Source: Ardenticatenaceae bacterium (GTDB lineage Bacteria > Chloroflexota > Anaerolineae > Promineifilales > Promineifilaceae). From it: DNA of 49,472 bases. The number at the start of each line of letters is the position of its first letter. The stretch's first letter is position 1. The stretch spans positions 1 to 49,472 of the forward strand of contig JACKCD010000046.1 of the NCBI GenBank assembly GCA_020634215.1, written 5' to 3'. A model generated the notes under the pieces. That model was not told the origin of the DNA. It was given only the letters and a program-made list of their open reading frames with translations, and did no database searches. This document shows positions 41,253 to 48,349 of the stretch, one piece after another. The position numbers and the translations under genes are program-made.

Positions 41253-43535
41253 ATGACTAAGATTCAAAAAATTGTGTCCCAAATGACTTTAGAAGAAAAA
41301 GCCGCGCTATGCACGGGTGCCAGCGCCTGGTCAACCACACCAGTCGAACGGCTCAACCTACCCGAACTCATTGTCTCAGACGGGCCACACGGCATCCGCC
41401 GCGTGCCCAATGTGCAAGAACTGGCACTAAACAGCCTCCCGGCAACCTGCTTCCCCACCGCTTCCAGCCTGGCAGCCACCTGGGATGCCGACCTGCTGTA
41501 TGAAATGGGGCAAGCCCTGGCCGAAGAAGCCATCGCGCTTAACGTAGATGTAATCCTTGGCCCTGGTGTCAATATGAAACGCTCCCCGCTGTGCGGTCGC
41601 AACTTTGAATATTTTGCCGAAGACCCGTTTTTGGCCGGGGAATTGGCAACCAGCCTCATTGACGGCATCCAGAGCAAGGGCGTGGGCACCTCGCTCAAGC
41701 ATTTTGCCGCCAACAACCAGGAATTTGAGCGGTTTTCCATTAGCGCCGAGGTGGATGAACGCACGCTGCGCGAAATTTATTTACCAGCGTTTGAAACGGC
41801 CGTTACCAAAGCCAAACCGTGGACCGTCATGTGCAGCTACAACAAAGTCAACGGCACTTACGGCTCAGAGCAAACCTACCTGCTGACCGACATCCTCAAA
41901 AAGGAATGGGGGTTTGAAGGGCTGGTTGTTTCCGACTGGGGTGCCGTTCATGACCGCGTTGCCAGCGTCAAAGCAGGGCTGGATTTGGAGATGCCCGGCC
42001 CCAAGCAGTCGCGGGTCAACGCCGTCATCGCCGCTGTGCGCAACGGCGACCTGGATGAAGCGGTGCTGGATGAAGCGGTGCGGCGCATTGTGCGGATTAC
42101 GCTGATGGCCGCCGAAACGCCCAAGGGGGGCGAATTTGATGCCGCTGGGCACCATGCCCTGGCGCGTAAGGTTGCCGCCGAAGGCATGGTCTTGCTCAAA
42201 AACAACGGGCTGCTGCCGCTGCAAAACCCGCAGCACATTGCCGTCATTGGTCGCGCTGCTAAGGATGCCCACTTCCAGGGTGGCGGCAGCTCCCACATCA
42301 ACCCCACGCAGGTAGATGTGCCGTTTAGCGAACTGCAAAAGCTGGCCGAGAATGCCGAACTGAGTTTTGCCCTGGGCTACCCCAGCGACGACAGCTTCCG
42401 CCAGGAAATGATTGATGAAGCGGTGGTGATGGCGCAAACGGCCGATGTGGCGCTGCTCTTCATTGCCCTGCCCTCGTTCAAGGAATCAGAAGGGTATGAC
42501 CGCACCGACCTGGATTTGACCGCACAGCAGGTGGCGTTGATTCAGGCGGTAACGGCCGTTCAGCCCAACACCGTCGTCATCCTCAACAACGGCGCGGCCG
42601 TCGTCGTCAGCGACTGGATTGACGGCACCGCCGCCGTGCTGGAAGCGTGGATGATGGGTCAGGCGGGCGGCGGAGCCATTGCCGATGTCCTCTTTGGCCG
42701 CACTAACCCCTCCGGCAAGCTCACGGAAACCTACCCCATGCGCCTGGCCGACACCCCTACTTATCTCAGCTTCCCCGGCGAAAACGGCACCGTGCGCTAT
42801 GGCGAAGGGCTGTTTATTGGCTATCGCTACTACGATGCCAAGGGCGTGCCGGTACAGTTCCCCTTTGGCTATGGCCTCAGCTACACCACTTTTGCCTACA
42901 GCAACCCCCAAGTTTCGGCCACCACTTTTACGGATGTAGACGGCATTACCGTTTCCGTGGACGTGACCAACACGGGGCAGGTGGCGGGTAAGGAGGTGGT
43001 GCAGGTTTATGTGCATGATCGGGAGGCACGGTTAAAACGGCCGTTAAAAGAACTCAAAGGGTTTGCCAAGGTCGAACTACAGCCCGGTGAAACCAAAACC
43101 GTCACCATCCCGCTCAATTTCCGCGCCTTTGCCTTCTACGACCCGGCCTACCGGCAGTGGGTCACCGAAAGCGGGCAGTTTGACATCCTGATTGGTGCTT
43201 CTGCTGCCGACATCCGCTGCACAGCCACCGTCACCCTGCAATCTACCGTCCAGCTTCATTCCATCCTGACCCGCGAATCCACCATCCGCGCCTGGCTGGA
43301 TGACCCCTGCGGCAAACAACTGTTTGAGCCTATGTACCAGCAGCTAACGGCGCAAATGAGCCACATGCTTGGCAATGAGGAAGGCGATGAAAGCGAAGGC
43401 ATTGGCATGGACCCAACGACGTTCCTTCTCGACATGCCGCTGCTGAGTATCCTGCACTTTCAGGAAAACACCCTCACCCAGCCCCCCGATGATGTTGTAG
43501 ACCAACTGTTGGAACAGGTACACGGCAAAGCTTAA
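41253..43535 (+). CDS. GH3 beta-glucosidase-like glycosidase
   Basis: 760 residues in standard GH3 order: TIM-barrel domain (LPELIVSDGPHGIRR, DVILGPGVNMKRSPLCGRNFEYFAEDP, SLKHFAANNQE), nucleophile Asp228 in LVVSDWGAVHD, alpha/beta sandwich (IAVIGRAAKDAHFQGGGSSHINP), and C-terminal FnIII-like domain (FPFGYGLSYTTF ... VQVYVHD ... LKGFAKVELQPGETK). About 95 extra residues follow (from LHSILTRESTIRAWL), a tail seen in some bacterial members. No signal peptide, so it is cytoplasmic. With the GH2 enzyme it would finish off beta-linked gluco- or manno-oligosaccharides. An AAAAGGAG site precedes the ATG. Confidence 0.92.
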   Translation: MTKIQKIVSQMTLEEKAALCTGASAWSTTPVERLNLPELIVSDGPHGIRRVPNVQELALNSLPATCFPTASSLAATWDADLLYEMGQALAEEAIALNVDVILGPGVNMKRSPLCGRNFEYFAEDPFLAGELATSLIDGIQSKGVGTSLKHFAANNQEFERFSISAEVDERTLREIYLPAFETAVTKAKPWTVMCSYNKVNGTYGSEQTYLLTDILKKEWGFEGLVVSDWGAVHDRVASVKAGLDLEMPGPKQSRVNAVIAAVRNGDLDEAVLDEAVRRIVRITLMAAETPKGGEFDAAGHHALARKVAAEGMVLLKNNGLLPLQNPQHIAVIGRAAKDAHFQGGGSSHINPTQVDVPFSELQKLAENAELSFALGYPSDDSFRQEMIDEAVVMAQTADVALLFIALPSFKESEGYDRTDLDLTAQQVALIQAVTAVQPNTVVILNNGAAVVVSDWIDGTAAVLEAWMMGQAGGGAIADVLFGRTNPSGKLTETYPMRLADTPTYLSFPGENGTVRYGEGLFIGYRYYDAKGVPVQFPFGYGLSYTTFAYSNPQVSATTFTDVDGITVSVDVTNTGQVAGKEVVQVYVHDREARLKRPLKELKGFAKVELQPGETKTVTIPLNFRAFAFYDPAYRQWVTESGQFDILIGASAADIRCTATVTLQSTVQLHSILTRESTIRAWLDDPCGKQLFEPMYQQLTAQMSHMLGNEEGDESEGIGMDPTTFLLDMPLLSILHFQENTLTQPPDDVVDQLLEQVHGKA

Positions 43536-43548
43536 TAATAAACGATAG

Positions 43549-43720
43549 TAGGGGCGGGATGACCGGGGTTGACGTTGGCAATACCGATGGCCTGCTCTCC
43601 CGGTCATCTCGCCCTTGCGGTAGCCGAAAACGGCCGTTTTGAGAAACACAAGGGCGAGACGGCGCGGCGGCTCTGCATTTTGTTCACCCAGCACCTATCC
43701 GCGCCATCCCGCCCCTGCCA
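43549..43720. repeat. Two-hairpin dispersed repeat, copy A
   Basis: Stem 1: GGGCGGGATGACCGGG (43552-43567) with CCCGGTCATCTCGCCC (43599-43614). Stem 2: GGGCGAGACGGCGCGG (43652-43667) with CCGCGCCATCCCGCCC (43699-43714). Copy B at 46199 keeps both stems with paired substitutions. An AACGGCCGTT sits between the stems in this copy only. The rest of the 286-bp gap after the GH3 gene shows nothing else except the IS left end. Confidence 0.7.
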
Positions 43721-43821
43721 TCGGTCTAGAAAAGGAAAGCCTTGATTTGACACCTTATTTTTGCGCAAACAGAGCGCATTTCTATTCAATTTAACATAAT
43801 CCATGCAAATGGAGGCCGTTT

Positions 43822-44640
43822 CTATTCAAAGTCTGAGCCACAACGGCCGTTACAGTACCTTTCCAAACAAATAATCAGTTCATCAGCGTAAGGATGCGAG
43901 GCCAGCAAATCAATTCGTTTGAGTTGTCGTGCCCGAAAATAGAGCCGACCCGGCACGGCCAACAAATCGCGCACGATGCGTTTAAGACCCCAATCGGCAA
44001 AACGGGAATCGGCTAAAGCCTGGCTATGAAAGTCAGCCAGCAAATTATGAGCCAAATCGGTGAGTAAGACCAACGCTTTTTGTGCCATGAAATTCCGCTT
44101 ACGACGTGCCGATAGATGCAAACCGCTCTTATCGGCACGAAATTGCTCAATTTCAGCTCCCCCTCTCTGGTTATACCGTTGCATGAAGGCTTTCTTAGAA
44201 GGAAAAGAGAGCGTGGTGACGTAGTAGCTATGTTTGAGTTTTCCTTTATGTAAACGTCTTTTGACCACCACTTGGACAGGTTGACCGAGGTCAAAAGGGG
44301 GTGCCACCCAACCCAAGAGGCTTTGCTCATCATAGACATCCCAACGGGAAACAGAGTCGGCCAACGCTTTGGCTCGCTTACCGGAAAAGCCTTTGCCTAG
44401 CACTTGATAACCTCTGGCAAGTAGCCAACGTAGGTTTTCGTCTGTGCCAGAACCACCATCAAGGCGGTAAAGTGTGCGTTTTCGTTGCTCTGGTGCTAAC
44501 TCAAATGAACTTTCGACACCTAGCACCGCTTGTTGCAAACATTGCATGGTCAACTGGTTACCTGGAAACAGGCCAGACCATAAGGTTTCGTGGTAAGAAA
44601 TGGCATTGACACGAGCTAATTGGCGCACAATCCTGTTTTT
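43822..44640 (-). CDS. IS transposase, C-terminal (-1) frame
   Basis: About 270 residues continuing the previous frame: QLARVNAISYHETLWSGLFPGNQL, the second catalytic Asp in LYRLDGGSGTDENLRWLLARGYQVLGKGFSGKRA, and DLAHNLLADFHS with the likely Glu-containing helix region. It has no good start of its own: a TAA closes the frame at 44643-44641, so translation must enter by a -1 shift on the A7 tract. Either programmed recoding or a one-base indel. Confidence 0.72.
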   Translation of the reverse strand, partial: KNRIVRQLARVNAISYHETLWSGLFPGNQLTMQCLQQAVLGVESSFELAPEQRKRTLYRLDGGSGTDENLRWLLARGYQVLGKGFSGKRAKALADSVSRWDVYDEQSLLGWVAPPFDLGQPVQVVVKRRLHKGKLKHSYYVTTLSFPSKKAFMQRYNQRGGAEIEQFRADKSGLHLSARRKRNFMAQKALVLLTDLAHNLLADFHSQALADSRFADWGLKRIVRDLLAVPGRLYFRARQLKRIDLLASHPYADELIICLERYCNGRCGSDFE

Positions 44641-45194
44641 TTACCACTGGCATACCCTTTTTGACCTCCTTCTGCCTGTTGTCCACAGGGTAAAGCCGAT
44701 AAATCAAAGTCCAATTCCAAAAAGGCACGCCAATCATGATGTCGGACTTGGCTACAACGGTCGCTGATTTGGCGAACGGCAAGCTCCAATTGAGCGAGAT
44801 TCATTTGAGTTAGGTCATCCAGACCCCTAGAGAGGGTTGATTGGTCAGCAAAGCCACTAATTCGTTTGACTTGTGCCAATTGTTGCTCTGGACGAAGTTT
44901 CGTATTGACAACGGAAATGTACTCACAGCCGGCTAGAATGCTCACCAAGGTCTGTTCGAGCTTCTCAGCCAGCGTAAAATCGCCGTTTTGGGTCGCTGAT
45001 GTGACTGATTGTAAAGGTTCTAGGACTTTTTCGGCCTCATAATAAGCCAACAAAGCCGCTAGGGGTGCATATTGAGTGTTAGTAAATTCGTGGGTCAGAC
45101 CCAATTCCAGCTTCATCATTTCACGCTCCTCTTGCTCTAAGTCAAATGAACTTTTTGAGGATCGTGGCACAATGTCTGAAAATAGCCTAATCAA
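44616..45194 (-). CDS. IS transposase, N-terminal frame
   Basis: 192 residues from a TTG at 45194. It contains FSDIVPRSSKSSFDLEQEEREM, LEQTLVSILAGCEYISVVNTKLRPEQQLA and HDWRAFLELDFDLSALPCGQQAEGGQKGY, the first catalytic Asp region of an IS4/IS1380-like DDE transposase. The frame ends at TAG 44616 just after an A7 run. Continuation of the protein is found in the -1 frame starting at the same run, so this frame alone is not a full enzyme. The family name is tentative. Confidence 0.75.
   Translation of the reverse strand: MIRLFSDIVPRSSKSSFDLEQEEREMMKLELGLTHEFTNTQYAPLAALLAYYEAEKVLEPLQSVTSATQNGDFTLAEKLEQTLVSILAGCEYISVVNTKLRPEQQLAQVKRISGFADQSTLSRGLDDLTQMNLAQLELAVRQISDRCSQVRHHDWRAFLELDFDLSALPCGQQAEGGQKGYASGKKTGLCAN
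44636..44643 (-). other. A7 slippage site joining the two transposase frames
   Basis: On the coding strand the tract reads GGT-AAA-AAA-ACA in the first frame. Moving back one base gives AAA-AAC-AGG-ATT, which continues the transposase. Runs of seven A's are used by several IS families for -1 frameshifting or transcriptional slippage. The upstream T makes tandem tRNA slippage imperfect, so slippage by RNA polymerase fits at least as well. Confidence 0.6.
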
Positions 45195-45290
45195 TACCCA
45201 AAATCGGAATAGAAATGCCCTCTGTTTGCAGCTAGGTGTTCAAAATGAATAGAAACCGCCTCTGTTTGCACGTTTTCGTGCAAAAATAAG

Positions 45291-46118
45291 GTGACAAACA
45301 GAAACCACCAACTTCTCAAACCCCGTCTAGGTCTTGGCACCTGGCAAATGGGCTTTTCCCCCGCCAACCGCACCGCTGAAGTGGCGGCACTGCGGGCTGG
45401 CATTGAAATGGGTGTCACCGTCATTGACACCGCCGAGATGTACGCCAGCGGCAAGGCTGAAGAGGTCGTGGGCGAAGCCATCGCCGGTTGGCGCGACACC
45501 GTTTTCCTCGTCACCAAGGTTTTGCCTTCTAATGCCTCCCTGTCCAGCACCATTGCCGCCTGCGAACGCAGCCTGCGGCGGCTCCAAACCGACTACATTG
45601 ACCTCTACCTGCTCCACTGGCAAAGCTCGCACCCGCTGGCCGAAACGGTGGCGGCATTTGAAACGCTGGTGCAGCGCGGCCTCATCCGGCAGTGGGGTGT
45701 TTCCAACTTTGACACGGAGGAGATGGCGGCGCTGTGGCAGCTAGAAAATGGGGCCAATTGCGCCGTCAATCAGATTTACTATTCGCTAGGGTCACGCGGC
45801 GTGGAGTATGACTTGCTGCCCTGGCAGGTGGCGCATGATGTGGCAACGATGGCCTATTGTCCGCTGGATGAGGGTGGTTTGGTGCGCGACGGCCGTTTAC
45901 AACCCCTAGCCGACAAGCACAACGCCACCATTGCCCAAATCGCCCTCGCCTACCTGATGCTGCGCCCCGATGTCATCCCCATCCCCAAATCGTCCAAAGT
46001 CGCCCGCGTCATTGAAAACGCCAACGCCCGCCACATTGTGCTGGATGCCGCCGACCGACAACTGCTAGATACCCTTTTCCCGCCGCCCACGCACAAAATA
46101 CCGCTCAAAAGCTCCTAG
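45291..46118 (+). CDS. Aldo/keto reductase, start altered by IS insertion
   Basis: 275 residues of an NADPH-dependent aldo/keto reductase: LGLGTWQMG, catalytic Asp and Tyr in VIDTAEMYASGKAEEVVGEAI, Lys in VTKVLP, His in LYLLHWQ, GLIRQWGVSNF, and cofactor region IPIPKSSKVARVIENA. The barrel is complete. The only start near the family start is GTG 45291-45293, formed by the last G of the IS and the TG of its target duplication. Without the IS the frame joins to TTG at 43747 preceded by AAAGGA (43731-43736). The insertion thus separated the gene from its ribosome-binding site at the first codons. The present site before GTG is weak (AAAATAAG). Substrate unknown. Confidence 0.87.
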   Translation: MTNRNHQLLKPRLGLGTWQMGFSPANRTAEVAALRAGIEMGVTVIDTAEMYASGKAEEVVGEAIAGWRDTVFLVTKVLPSNASLSSTIAACERSLRRLQTDYIDLYLLHWQSSHPLAETVAAFETLVQRGLIRQWGVSNFDTEEMAALWQLENGANCAVNQIYYSLGSRGVEYDLLPWQVAHDVATMAYCPLDEGGLVRDGRLQPLADKHNATIAQIALAYLMLRPDVIPIPKSSKVARVIENANARHIVLDAADRQLLDTLFPPPTHKIPLKSS

Positions 46119-46129
46119 CCCTGCCGCCC

Positions 46130-46157
46130 GTCGGGCAATTTTGCAAAATTGCCCGAC
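46130..46157. terminator. 28-bp perfect palindrome after the aldo/keto reductase
   Basis: GTCGGGCAATTTTG (46130-46143) is followed immediately by its exact reverse complement to 46157, 12 bases after the stop codon. No T-tract follows beyond those inside the stem. A terminator-like role or a protein-binding palindrome is possible. Confidence 0.5.
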
Positions 46158-46198
46158 AGACCCGACCATCCTGCCCTGATGCAAAACCAAAACGTCTG

Positions 46199-46366
46199 GT
46201 AGGGGCGGGACGACCGGGGTTAACGCTGGCAACACCCCTAACCTCGCCACCCGGTCGTCTCGCCCTTGTGTCACCCAACCAGGTTGTGGGCGGGAAAGGC
46301 ACGGGTGAGACGGTGCGGCGACAATGCCACCTGTTCACCCTGCGCCTATCCGCACCGTCCCAACCC
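46199..46366. repeat. Two-hairpin dispersed repeat, copy B
   Basis: Stem 1: GGGCGGGACGACCGGG (46203-46218) with CCCGGTCGTCTCGCCC (46250-46265). Stem 2: CGGGTGAGACGGTGCGG (46302-46318) with CCGCACCGTCCCA (46350-46362). Same orientation and order as copy A. The 443-bp gap from 46119 to 46561 contains only this element, the palindrome at 46130 and the MITE at 46412. Confidence 0.7.
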
Positions 46367-46411
46367 TATACAATGTTTGATTTGTTGCCACCTACGGGCG
46401 TATGCTTGGGA

Positions 46412-46545
46412 GTTAACAAAATAAACGGGTAAACATGTCATTTCGAGGTCCTCCGAGAAATCCCGTTGGCAACGGCCAAGTGAGCGGGATTTCTCCTCGA
46501 AGACTCGTCGAAATGACAGGGCTTTTACCCAAATAAATTGTTAAT
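46412..46545. mobile_element. MITE-like element, copy 2 (134 bp)
   Basis: Left end GTTAACAAAATAAACGGGTA, right complement ATTAACAATTTATTTGGGTA. The core hairpin begins TGTCATTTCGAGGTCCTCCG and ends CTCGTCGAAATGACA. The loop differs from copy 1 at 23473, but ends and outer stem are shared. Confidence 0.65.
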
Positions 46546-46561
46546 CAGCTACAACACGCCC

Positions 46562-47755
46562 CTACCCCCCGCGCCGCAAAGCTGCCTCAATGGCCGCCAG
46601 CGACTGCCGCGCCGTTTGCGTATTAGAATGGTTTGGAATCGTCTTTTCCAAAATAACAACAACACACCGCATCAGCCGCGCCGCTTCCGCCAAATCCCCC
46701 TCATCATACAGCAACCATGCCAGATTATTAAGGCTTGTGGCGGTGTCAGGATGCTCCAGGTAAAGGAGCTTTTTCTCGGATGCCAGAGCGCGTTCTGGGT
46801 ACAGTCGCGCTTTCCGCCAGATTCCCATCGAATCAAGTGCGCCCAGATTGTTGAGCTGGGCGGTGTCGGGATGGGGTAGAGTGCTTTTTCTCGGATGCCC
46901 AGGGCGCGTTCGTAGTACGGTCGCGCTTTCACCAATTCCCCCATCGCTCGCAGGAGGTAGCCCAGATTGTTGAGGGCTCTGGGCGGTGTCGGGATGCTCG
47001 GTAAGGGCTTTCACCCCCCGCGTTTCCATATACGCCGCCGCCTGCGCCAACGCCAGCGGCAAATACCCCAGTTCCGCCGCCAGTTCCGCCAGCCCCGGCG
47101 CATCCGCCCCCAGACGCTGCGCCAAAAACGCCACCGCCTCCTCTGGCGTAAAAACATTGACATCCACCACCTGCGCCACGCTGCCCCAATGCGGGCTGCG
47201 GCTGGTCAGCAGCAGTTGGCAGCCGCTGTGGCTGGCCGCCGTCGGCAAAAACGGCCGCAGTTCCGCCGCGCTCAAGCTGTCCACATTGTCATACACCAGC
47301 AGCCACCGCTTGTCCGTACCGTTGAGCCAACTCAGCACCATCTGCCGCGCCGCCAGCGCATCATTGACCGGCAGCGGCAGCCGCAGCAGCACCCCCAGCC
47401 GCCGCAGTTCCCCATCCAGCACCGCCGCCTCGCTGCCGTTGAGCCAGGCAATCAACTCAAACTGCTCCCGCCGCTGGTGGGCATAGGCCAGCGCCAACTG
47501 CGTCTTGCCCACCCCGCCCATCCCGGCAATCGCCACCCGCGTCCCCGCCGCCAGCCGCGCCAGCAGCACCTCTCGCCCAGTAAAGTGGGGGTTGTGCGGC
47601 GGCAGTTGGACAATAGGGAATGATAGCGAAGTATGGGGATCGCCATGAAAATGGATACCGCCTTCCACTTTAGCATTGTTCCCGATGACACCAACCTGTC
47701 CATATTTGGCATCCACAGCAAACTGTTTACCTTGTTGCACTTCCTGGCTACTCAT
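46562..47755 (-). CDS. NLR-like NB-ARC ATPase with TPR repeats and N-terminal amyloid-like motif
   Basis: 397 residues from ATG 47755 (an in-frame TTG lies 15 bases upstream). Residues 12-36 carry the shared motif DAKYGQVGVIGNNAKVEGG. The NB-ARC domain follows: FTGREVLLARL, Walker A GMGGVGKT, Walker B RWLLVYDNVD, LLLTSRSPHW and GYLPLALAQAAAYM. TPRs of kinesin-light-chain type (HPDTA-x-x-LNNL) occupy the C-terminus but are few and damaged: one unit (46878-46975) is read out of frame between two compensating indels. STAND proteins of this layout act as switchable scaffolds that sense a trigger through the repeats and pass the signal through the N-terminus. It is last in a three-gene set whose other members end in the same motif. 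Role in immunity or regulated cell death is inferred. Confidence 0.84.
   Translation of the reverse strand: MSSQEVQQGKQFAVDAKYGQVGVIGNNAKVEGGIHFHGDPHTSLSFPIVQLPPHNPHFTGREVLLARLAAGTRVAIAGMGGVGKTQLALAYAHQRREQFELIAWLNGSEAAVLDGELRRLGVLLRLPLPVNDALAARQMVLSWLNGTDKRWLLVYDNVDSLSAAELRPFLPTAASHSGCQLLLTSRSPHWGSVAQVVDVNVFTPEEAVAFLAQRLGADAPGLAELAAELGYLPLALAQAAAYMETRGVKALTEHPDTAQSPQQSGLPPASDGGIGESATVLRTRPGHPRKSTLPHPDTAQLNNLGALDSMGIWRKARLYPERALASEKKLLYLEHPDTATSLNNLAWLLYDEGDLAEAARLMRCVVVILEKTIPNHSNTQTARQSLAAIEAALRRGG
47648..47722 (-). other. Shared amyloid-like motif, NLR copy (N-terminal)
   Basis: Core DAKYGQVGVIGNNAKVEGG, flanked by Phe on both sides. It aligns without gaps to the copies at 47847-47921 and 48377-48451. 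Confidence 0.75.
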
Positions 47756-47822
47756 CAGCAATTCCCACAAGAGGGCAAATCTTAACGGTTTACCCTCCCG
47801 TCAACAGATATCGCGTTGGTCT

Positions 47823-48245
47823 TTACCCACTTCCCGGCTTCGACCCAAAATTAATTCCACCCTCAACCTTAGTATGGTCGCCCATCACGCCAACTTGAGC
47901 ACCCCTGGCATCAACATTAAATTTGCCTAGTGCCGCCTTGCCGCCTTCGCTGCTCTGCATCGCTGCCAACAACGCCTGCGCCAAAGACCGCAGTTCCTCA
48001 TCTTCTTCCCCCTTTACACTCTCAACCTCTTCCTTAACTGCGTCTTGTCGAGCCTTAGAATCTGGCTTGGCGTCCAGCTTGTCCACCGCCTCCGCCAGAT
48101 CGCTCTTACCACCAAACTTGCGCTTAATTGCCTCCTTCAAAGCACCATAAGCATCCATAAACGCCTTCTCCACCACCTTCGTTGCTCCACTCGTGGCTGC
48201 CGCCGTCGCCGCTGCCCACAATGCCGTTGTCACTACTGGATCCAT
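47823..48245 (-). CDS. Small helical effector-like protein with C-terminal amyloid-like motif
   Basis: 140 residues. The N-terminus (MDPVVTTALWAAATAAATSG-, then TKVVEKAFMDAYGALKEAIKRKFG) is a hydrophobic, glycine/alanine-rich segment followed by amphipathic helices. The middle is charged helix (LAEAVDKLDAKPDSKARQDAVKEEV). The C-terminus carries DARGAQVGVMGDHTKVEGG at about residues 112-130. Small helical domain plus C-terminal motif next to an NLR gene is the layout of Bell-domain or HeLo-like effectors that disrupt membranes after amyloid templating. Assignment to Bell is by resemblance only. AAGGAG precedes the ATG. It lies about 68 bases upstream of the NLR start and is probably co-transcribed. 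Confidence 0.72.
   Translation of the reverse strand: MDPVVTTALWAAATAAATSGATKVVEKAFMDAYGALKEAIKRKFGGKSDLAEAVDKLDAKPDSKARQDAVKEEVESVKGEEDEELRSLAQALLAAMQSSEGGKAALGKFNVDARGAQVGVMGDHTKVEGGINFGSKPGSG
47847..47921 (-). other. Shared amyloid-like motif, effector copy (C-terminal)
   Basis: Core DARGAQVGVMGDHTKVEGG, flanked by Phe on both sides. It is close to the C-terminus; only seven residues follow. Confidence 0.75.
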
Positions 48246-48349
48246 TAGATTATCTCCTTACTCTAAAGCGTAACTACGCAATAAATAAACACAGACTAAA
48301 ACATCCCGCTGTATAACCCACACATACTTACGCAGGCGGGTATCTAAAC

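Larger units (their letters stand above)
43753..45291 (-). mobile_element. Insertion sequence (about 1.54 kb) with TIRs and 5-bp TSD
   Basis: Both ends read CCTTATTTTTGC inward, continuing to AAACAGAG and then TTTCTATTC on each side. The right end has an extra hairpin (CACG-TTTT-CGTG), and CTCTGTTTGC recurs near 45219 as a possible second transposase site. TGACA occurs immediately outside both ends (43748-43752 and 45292-45296), a perfect 5-bp target duplication. The element carries one DDE transposase gene split over two frames. Insertion looks recent because the duplication is intact. Confidence 0.85.

Noticed and set aside
43549..46366. Composite transposon bounded by the two-hairpin repeats
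   Set aside because: The repeats carry no transposase, differ by many substitutions, and the IS between them has its own ends and target duplication.
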